A stretch of 27,532 nucleotides of DNA from the NCBI GenBank assembly GCA_964392345.1, contig CAYMPQ010000016.1:1-27532 (forward strand). The letters are read 5' to 3'. This stretch comes from JAUVXY01 sp964392345 (GTDB lineage Bacteria; Actinomycetota; Humimicrobiia; Humimicrobiales; Humimicrobiaceae). A program made the position numbers and the translations under genes. The notes under the pieces are model-generated. The model was not told the DNA's origin. It saw only the letters and a program-made list of their open reading frames with translations, and made no database searches. Position 1 is the first letter of the stretch. Every line of letters starts with the position of its first letter. Shown here in pieces: positions 24,365 to 27,532 of this stretch.

Positions 24365-25296
24365 CTTCAGAAATATTAAATAAGAAAAACGAGAAAGCAG
24401 CAAAACTAGAATCAAGCCTTAAAGATGTGCTGGAAAAAGGGAAATTTGCTGTCACATGTGAAATAGGTCCCCCAAAAGGTGCTGAAGACGAAGAAATAAT
24501 AGCAACAGCAAAAATACTAAAAGGAATTGTGGATGGTGTAAATGTAACAGACCTCCAGAGTTCTGTCATGAGGCTTGGTTCTCTTGCTACCTGCCATATA
24601 CTTAAAGATATGGGAATAGATCCAATATTTCAGGTTACCTGCAGAGATAGAAACAGGCTTGCTCTTCAATCAGATCTGCTAAGTGCATATGTCCTTGGAA
24701 TCAGAAACATACTTGCACTTACCGGAGACTATCCTACCACCGGGGATCACCCTGGTGCAGAGCCAGTTTTTGATCTGGATTCTGTACAGCTTCTCTGGGC
24801 AATTAAAAGATTAGAGGAAGGCTATGATATGGCCGGAAAGGAACTTTCTAAAAAACCATCGTTTTTCAAGGGAGCAGTTGTAAACCCGGGATCAGATACT
24901 GAAGCAGCTTTTGGGCTGCAGTTAATAAAGATGCAGAAGAAAATAGACCAGGGTGCGCAATTTTTTCAAACACAGGCAGTATTTGATGCAGAATCTTTTG
25001 AAAGATTTATGGATAGGATATCAAAAATGAATATCCGTGTTCCAATTATTGTGGGAGTAATACTCCTAAAATCAGAAAGAATGGCTAACTATATGAATAA
25101 ATTTGTTCCCGGAGTATGTGTACCCGAATCAGTTATAAAGAAGATGGAGCAAACAGAGGACAAGGCATCGATGTGTATTGAAATTGCTGCAGAACTTATA
25201 AATAAGGTTAAACCAATGTGTGCAGGAGTTCATGTCCAGGCACTTGGGTGGGAAAAGTATGTTCCCACATTACTTAAAAATTTAGATTTGCTTTAA
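24361..25296 (+). CDS. metF: Methylene-tetrahydrofolate reductase, MetF
   Basis: The 311-residue TIM-barrel flavoenzyme reduces methylene-THF to methyl-THF. It shows the early CEIGPPKG with E34, QVTCRDRNRLALQSDLL, ILALTGDYP and FFQTQAVFD, all usual in bacterial MetF. The ATG at 24361 has a GAGGAGGT site and overlaps the metV stop; an upstream ATG at 24337 is inside metV and less likely. With metV it forms the two-subunit enzyme of the methyl branch of the Wood-Ljungdahl pathway. No RnfC2, HdrABC or NADH-binding partner is encoded alongside, unlike described MetVF complexes. Confidence 0.93.
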   Translation: MTSEILNKKNEKAAKLESSLKDVLEKGKFAVTCEIGPPKGAEDEEIIATAKILKGIVDGVNVTDLQSSVMRLGSLATCHILKDMGIDPIFQVTCRDRNRLALQSDLLSAYVLGIRNILALTGDYPTTGDHPGAEPVFDLDSVQLLWAIKRLEEGYDMAGKELSKKPSFFKGAVVNPGSDTEAAFGLQLIKMQKKIDQGAQFFQTQAVFDAESFERFMDRISKMNIRVPIIVGVILLKSERMANYMNKFVPGVCVPESVIKKMEQTEDKASMCIEIAAELINKVKPMCAGVHVQALGWEKYVPTLLKNLDLL

Positions 25297-25301
25297 ATAA
25301 A

Positions 25302-25883
25302 TTGGAGAAACACTCAGAAACTAAAAAAATACAGACTGTAATTCTTGGAATTGGAAATATACTTCTTGGGGACGAGGGAATAGGGGTACATGTTATAAAA
25401 GAAGTTGAAAAAATGAGCTTGTCCCCACATGTAAAAGTAATAGACGGAGCAACTGCTGGTTACGGCTTACTTCCAATTTTTGAAACATATAAAGACAGCG
25501 AGTTCCTAATTGTAGATGCTGTAAAAATATCCGGAAGCAGCACCAAAGAAACCCCTGAATGTAAATCTGCAACTCCCGGCAAAGCCTGCAAAAAAAATTC
25601 AAAAGGTGATATTTACGTCATTCCGCTTCACGAACTCTACAATATAGGCACATCGAGCTACCCTAACCTTGAATTTATTTCTTTTCACCAAACAGGGCTC
25701 ATGGATGTTTTAACTCTGCTGCAGATGACAACAAAAATAAAAATTAATGGTTACTTAGTTGGAGTTAATATATTTGATGATACCAGCACTGGTCAAATCT
25801 ATAATTTTTCAATGGAATTGTCTGAAGAAATAAAGAAAAAAATCCCAAAGATTGTAGAAATACTAAAAAAACATTTAAAATAA
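25302..25883 (+). CDS. [NiFe] hydrogenase maturation protease (HybD/HyaD type)
   Basis: The 193-residue endopeptidase removes the C-terminal tail of the large subunit after nickel insertion. The metal ligands are visible: E25 in GNILLGDEGIG, D72 in LIVDAVKIS and H129 in EFISFHQTGLMDVL. A Lys/Ser/Cys-rich loop (78-100) sits where the family carries its GGxPGT region. The gene begins with TTG, five bases after metF, with no clear ribosome-binding site, so translation may depend on coupling to metF. Its placement identifies the hydrogenase at the head of the operon as its substrate. Confidence 0.87.
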   Translation: MEKHSETKKIQTVILGIGNILLGDEGIGVHVIKEVEKMSLSPHVKVIDGATAGYGLLPIFETYKDSEFLIVDAVKISGSSTKETPECKSATPGKACKKNSKGDIYVIPLHELYNIGTSSYPNLEFISFHQTGLMDVLTLLQMTTKIKINGYLVGVNIFDDTSTGQIYNFSMELSEEIKKKIPKIVEILKKHLK

Positions 25884-25978
25884 AAAGATTCCCCTTGCCA
25901 CTCTTTTATTTTTCTTAAATAAAATATATTATTATAAAAGTAAGATATATTAAACCAATAAGCTATTGCAATAAAACT

Positions 25979-26305
25979 ATGGAAAAAAAAGAATTGCTTA
26001 AAAGCCTGGAAAACAAGCTAAAAGAAATAGATAATATAAGAAATCTGAACAGCAAGGACTTGAGGTTCAAGAGCTGGCATGTCAGCACTTTTAGTGTACT
26101 AAAACACCTATCTGCCAACTATACTAAAGAGGTAAACCTTTTTAAAAAGCTCAATTTTACTGATACAAAATATCACAGGGGAAGCGGTGCATTTAATCCA
26201 TCAGATGCAGGAAAATACAAAGAAGATTTAGATGCTGCTGAAAAAATACTTAAAAGTATCCTTCCTGTTAAAAAAACTGCTTCAAAAAATTCTACAAAGA
26301 AATAG
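25979..26305 (+). CDS. Hypothetical protein, 108 residues
   Basis: Not recognised. The protein is charged and probably helical. A leading helix (KELLKSLENKLKEIDNI) is followed by FKSWHVSTFSVLKHL, a middle segment with YHRGSGAFNPSD, another helix (YKEDLDAAEKILKSILP), and a Lys/Ser/Thr tail. The layout resembles small N-terminal domains found before other modules in some uncharacterised bacterial proteins, but here it stands alone. No membrane segment or signal peptide. It starts 95 bases after the maturation protease and may be separately transcribed. Confidence 0.55.
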   Translation: MEKKELLKSLENKLKEIDNIRNLNSKDLRFKSWHVSTFSVLKHLSANYTKEVNLFKKLNFTDTKYHRGSGAFNPSDAGKYKEDLDAAEKILKSILPVKKTASKNSTKK

Positions 26306-26952
26306 AACAATCAACTTTAAATATTTAATAAAATTTATGCATAGTTTTATCTCCTCTTTTTAAGTTTCGCCTGCTGTTAATTTTAAATATTCTGTTCTTT
26401 TCTATCATATGTTTTGGATAAAAATTAAAAATATAGGTTTTTGTACAAAATTGATAATACCAGTGAAATCAAAAACCTTTACTTTTTGGATTTTCAATTC
26501 CTTCTTTATATTAACTATGCCCGTTAAACTAAATACGATTGTATTAACTGAAATATGGATAATACTGGTAACCAGCACTACAATCAAGAACTCGTCAGAA
26601 CCTTATCCCATATCCATTATGCTTTTTACTTAACTGACATGTTGAGAAATATTATATACTTTTTATTTTTTATTATGAATTTTTTTAAGATTATCACTTT
26701 TAAATATCTGCGATATGGTTGTCTGAAGTGGCTGGCCATAGAGTACGAAGTTAGAACCAGGACTTTACTGCTAAATGAGGAATTTCTTACTCCAGACTTG
26801 AGTTTTTAAGTTTAATTATTATTTACTCTACAGTGCTATTGAATATTTCTCAATGGATGGTAGTGTATGTATATCTTAGATAAAAAGCTGTATAAAAAAT
26901 GATCTAAAATAAAAGTGTTTTAATGTAAGCTAAGTTTCGGGGAGGTTATGCT
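26306..26952. other. Gene-free stretch, 647 bases
   Basis: Reading frames of 60-84 codons exist on both strands, but they overlap one another, lack ribosome-binding sites, and show low-complexity hydrophobic composition. I see no tRNA, repeat array or clear hairpin. The part at 26700-26810 is less AT-rich than the rest and could be the remains of a decayed gene. The promoter of the flavoprotein gene must lie at its right end. Confidence 0.45.
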
Positions 26953-27532
26953 TTGGCTATAATGGGAGTAAGTGGCAGTCCGTTTGTAGGAGGTAATACA
27001 GATAGGCTTGTAAAAGCTGTTCTTGAAAAAAGTGGCAGGGAAGCTGTTTTTATTAACCTTTCCAAGCTGTGCTTTGATCCGTGCCGCGGTTGTTGCCATC
27101 TTTGTGCCACAACAAATATGTGCGGTAGAAAAGATGAGCTCCATCCGTATCTTAAGCTGGTGCTAAAATCGGAAGCTTTAGTGCTGGGAACACCTTACCA
27201 GCTCGGCATGGCAACAGGATTTATGTATAATTTTCTAACGCGTTTGTTTTGCTTCCATCACGTCAAAAAACTTTTAGTCGATAAACCTGTGATACTTGTA
27301 TCTGTTGGTGTAAAACCAAAAGAAATACAAAACGGGACAGCCTGTTTTGAGAGTATGGTAACGCATAGCAAGCAATTTAATTTAATTGGTCATATATATT
27401 TCAATTCACGGACACCGCCATGCCTTAAATGCGGAGCCGGGAGTTATTGCCATCTGGGCGGGCTGTGGAAATATGTGCTGGGTCAGGATGAGAACAAACT
27501 AAAAAAGTTTAAATTTACACCTGATAAATTCA
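26953..27532 (+). CDS. Flavodoxin-fold/iron-sulfur flavoprotein (3' end beyond window)
   Basis: The reading frame is open to the window edge (193 codons). It begins at TTG 26953 behind a strong GGGGAGG site; ATG 26964 three codons on is the alternative. It opens with IMGVSGSPFVGGNTDRLV, the FMN-phosphate loop of NADPH-dependent FMN reductases. A cysteine cluster follows at 40, 44, 47, 48, 51 and 57 (LCFDPCRGCCHLCATTNMC), as in iron-sulfur flavoproteins, then VLGTPYQLGMATGFMYNFLTR, the usual flavin-ring contact. A second cysteine group (PPCLKCGAGSYC) lies near the visible end. It probably transfers electrons between ferredoxin or NAD(P)H and an unknown acceptor. Confidence 0.8.
   Translation, partial: MAIMGVSGSPFVGGNTDRLVKAVLEKSGREAVFINLSKLCFDPCRGCCHLCATTNMCGRKDELHPYLKLVLKSEALVLGTPYQLGMATGFMYNFLTRLFCFHHVKKLLVDKPVILVSVGVKPKEIQNGTACFESMVTHSKQFNLIGHIYFNSRTPPCLKCGAGSYCHLGGLWKYVLGQDENKLKKFKFTPDKF

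Noticed and set aside
25884..25915. Terminator after the maturation protease
   Set aside because: Only a six-base A/T-rich stem (AAAAGA with TCTTTT) with a 13-base loop; too weak to support.
26409..26809. Overlapping reading frames on the plus strand
   Set aside because: No ribosome-binding site, low-complexity hydrophobic composition, mutual overlap with a minus-strand frame, and no recognisable motif.

Overview
The window is AT-rich bacterial DNA with short intergenic gaps, Shine-Dalgarno sites, ATGA start/stop overlaps and ordinary stop codons including TGA. The gene content points to a strict anaerobe with H2 and folate C1 metabolism: a [NiFe] hydrogenase, the MetV/MetF methylene-tetrahydrofolate reductase, a putative iron-sulfur flavoprotein and a redox-disulfide protein. 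An uncultured acetogen-like or fermentative lineage is plausible. I cannot fix the phylum from the sequence, and no rRNA or tRNA gene was seen.

Layout. 1-3711 (minus strand): p-aminobenzoate genes pabA-pabB, a HicB antitoxin with an apparently internally deleted HicA remnant, pabC, and the first codons of a probable malic enzyme. 3888-4546 (minus): a VapBC toxin-antitoxin pair. 4721-6426 (plus): a two-gene ABC-2 exporter. 6435-8187 (minus): a CPA2-type cation/proton antiporter followed by a twin-CBS protein. 8334-9692 (plus): a MATE exporter. 9711-9914 (minus): a DUF1858 redox-disulfide protein. 10001-15280 (minus): a tightly packed five-gene operon of two homocitrate-synthase-like proteins, two aconitase/isopropylmalate-isomerase-like subunits and an isocitrate-dehydrogenase-like enzyme. 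15607-17535 (minus): a methyltransferase/ATP-grasp fusion. 17824-18846 (plus): rlmN. 18922-20861 (minus): archease and rtcB. 21185-25883 (plus): hydrogenase small and large subunits, metV, metF and a hydrogenase maturation protease. 25979-26305 (plus): an unknown small protein, followed by an apparently gene-free stretch and the start of a flavoprotein at 26953.

The most striking observation is in the five-gene operon. The two synthase paralogues are both full length, but each has lost a different half of the active site. The upstream protein keeps the barrel metal site and has lost the C-terminal histidine motifs. The downstream protein keeps those histidine motifs and has lost three of four metal ligands. 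In this enzyme family the lid of one subunit closes over the barrel of the other, so the pair looks like an obligate heteromer with one working type of active site. The dehydrogenase carries isocitrate-type rather than isopropylmalate-type specificity residues. The operon may therefore run oxaloacetate + acetyl-CoA to citrate, isocitrate and 2-oxoglutarate; a homocitrate/2-oxoadipate route is the alternative.

The second notable system is the hydrogenase operon. It encodes a group-1-like [NiFe] hydrogenase without a Tat signal, hence probably cytosolic, in one transcription unit with MetV and MetF. This suggests H2-linked reduction of methylene-tetrahydrofolate. The pab genes (folate precursor), the 2-oxoglutarate operon (glutamate for folate and protein) and this operon fit a C1-based anaerobic metabolism.
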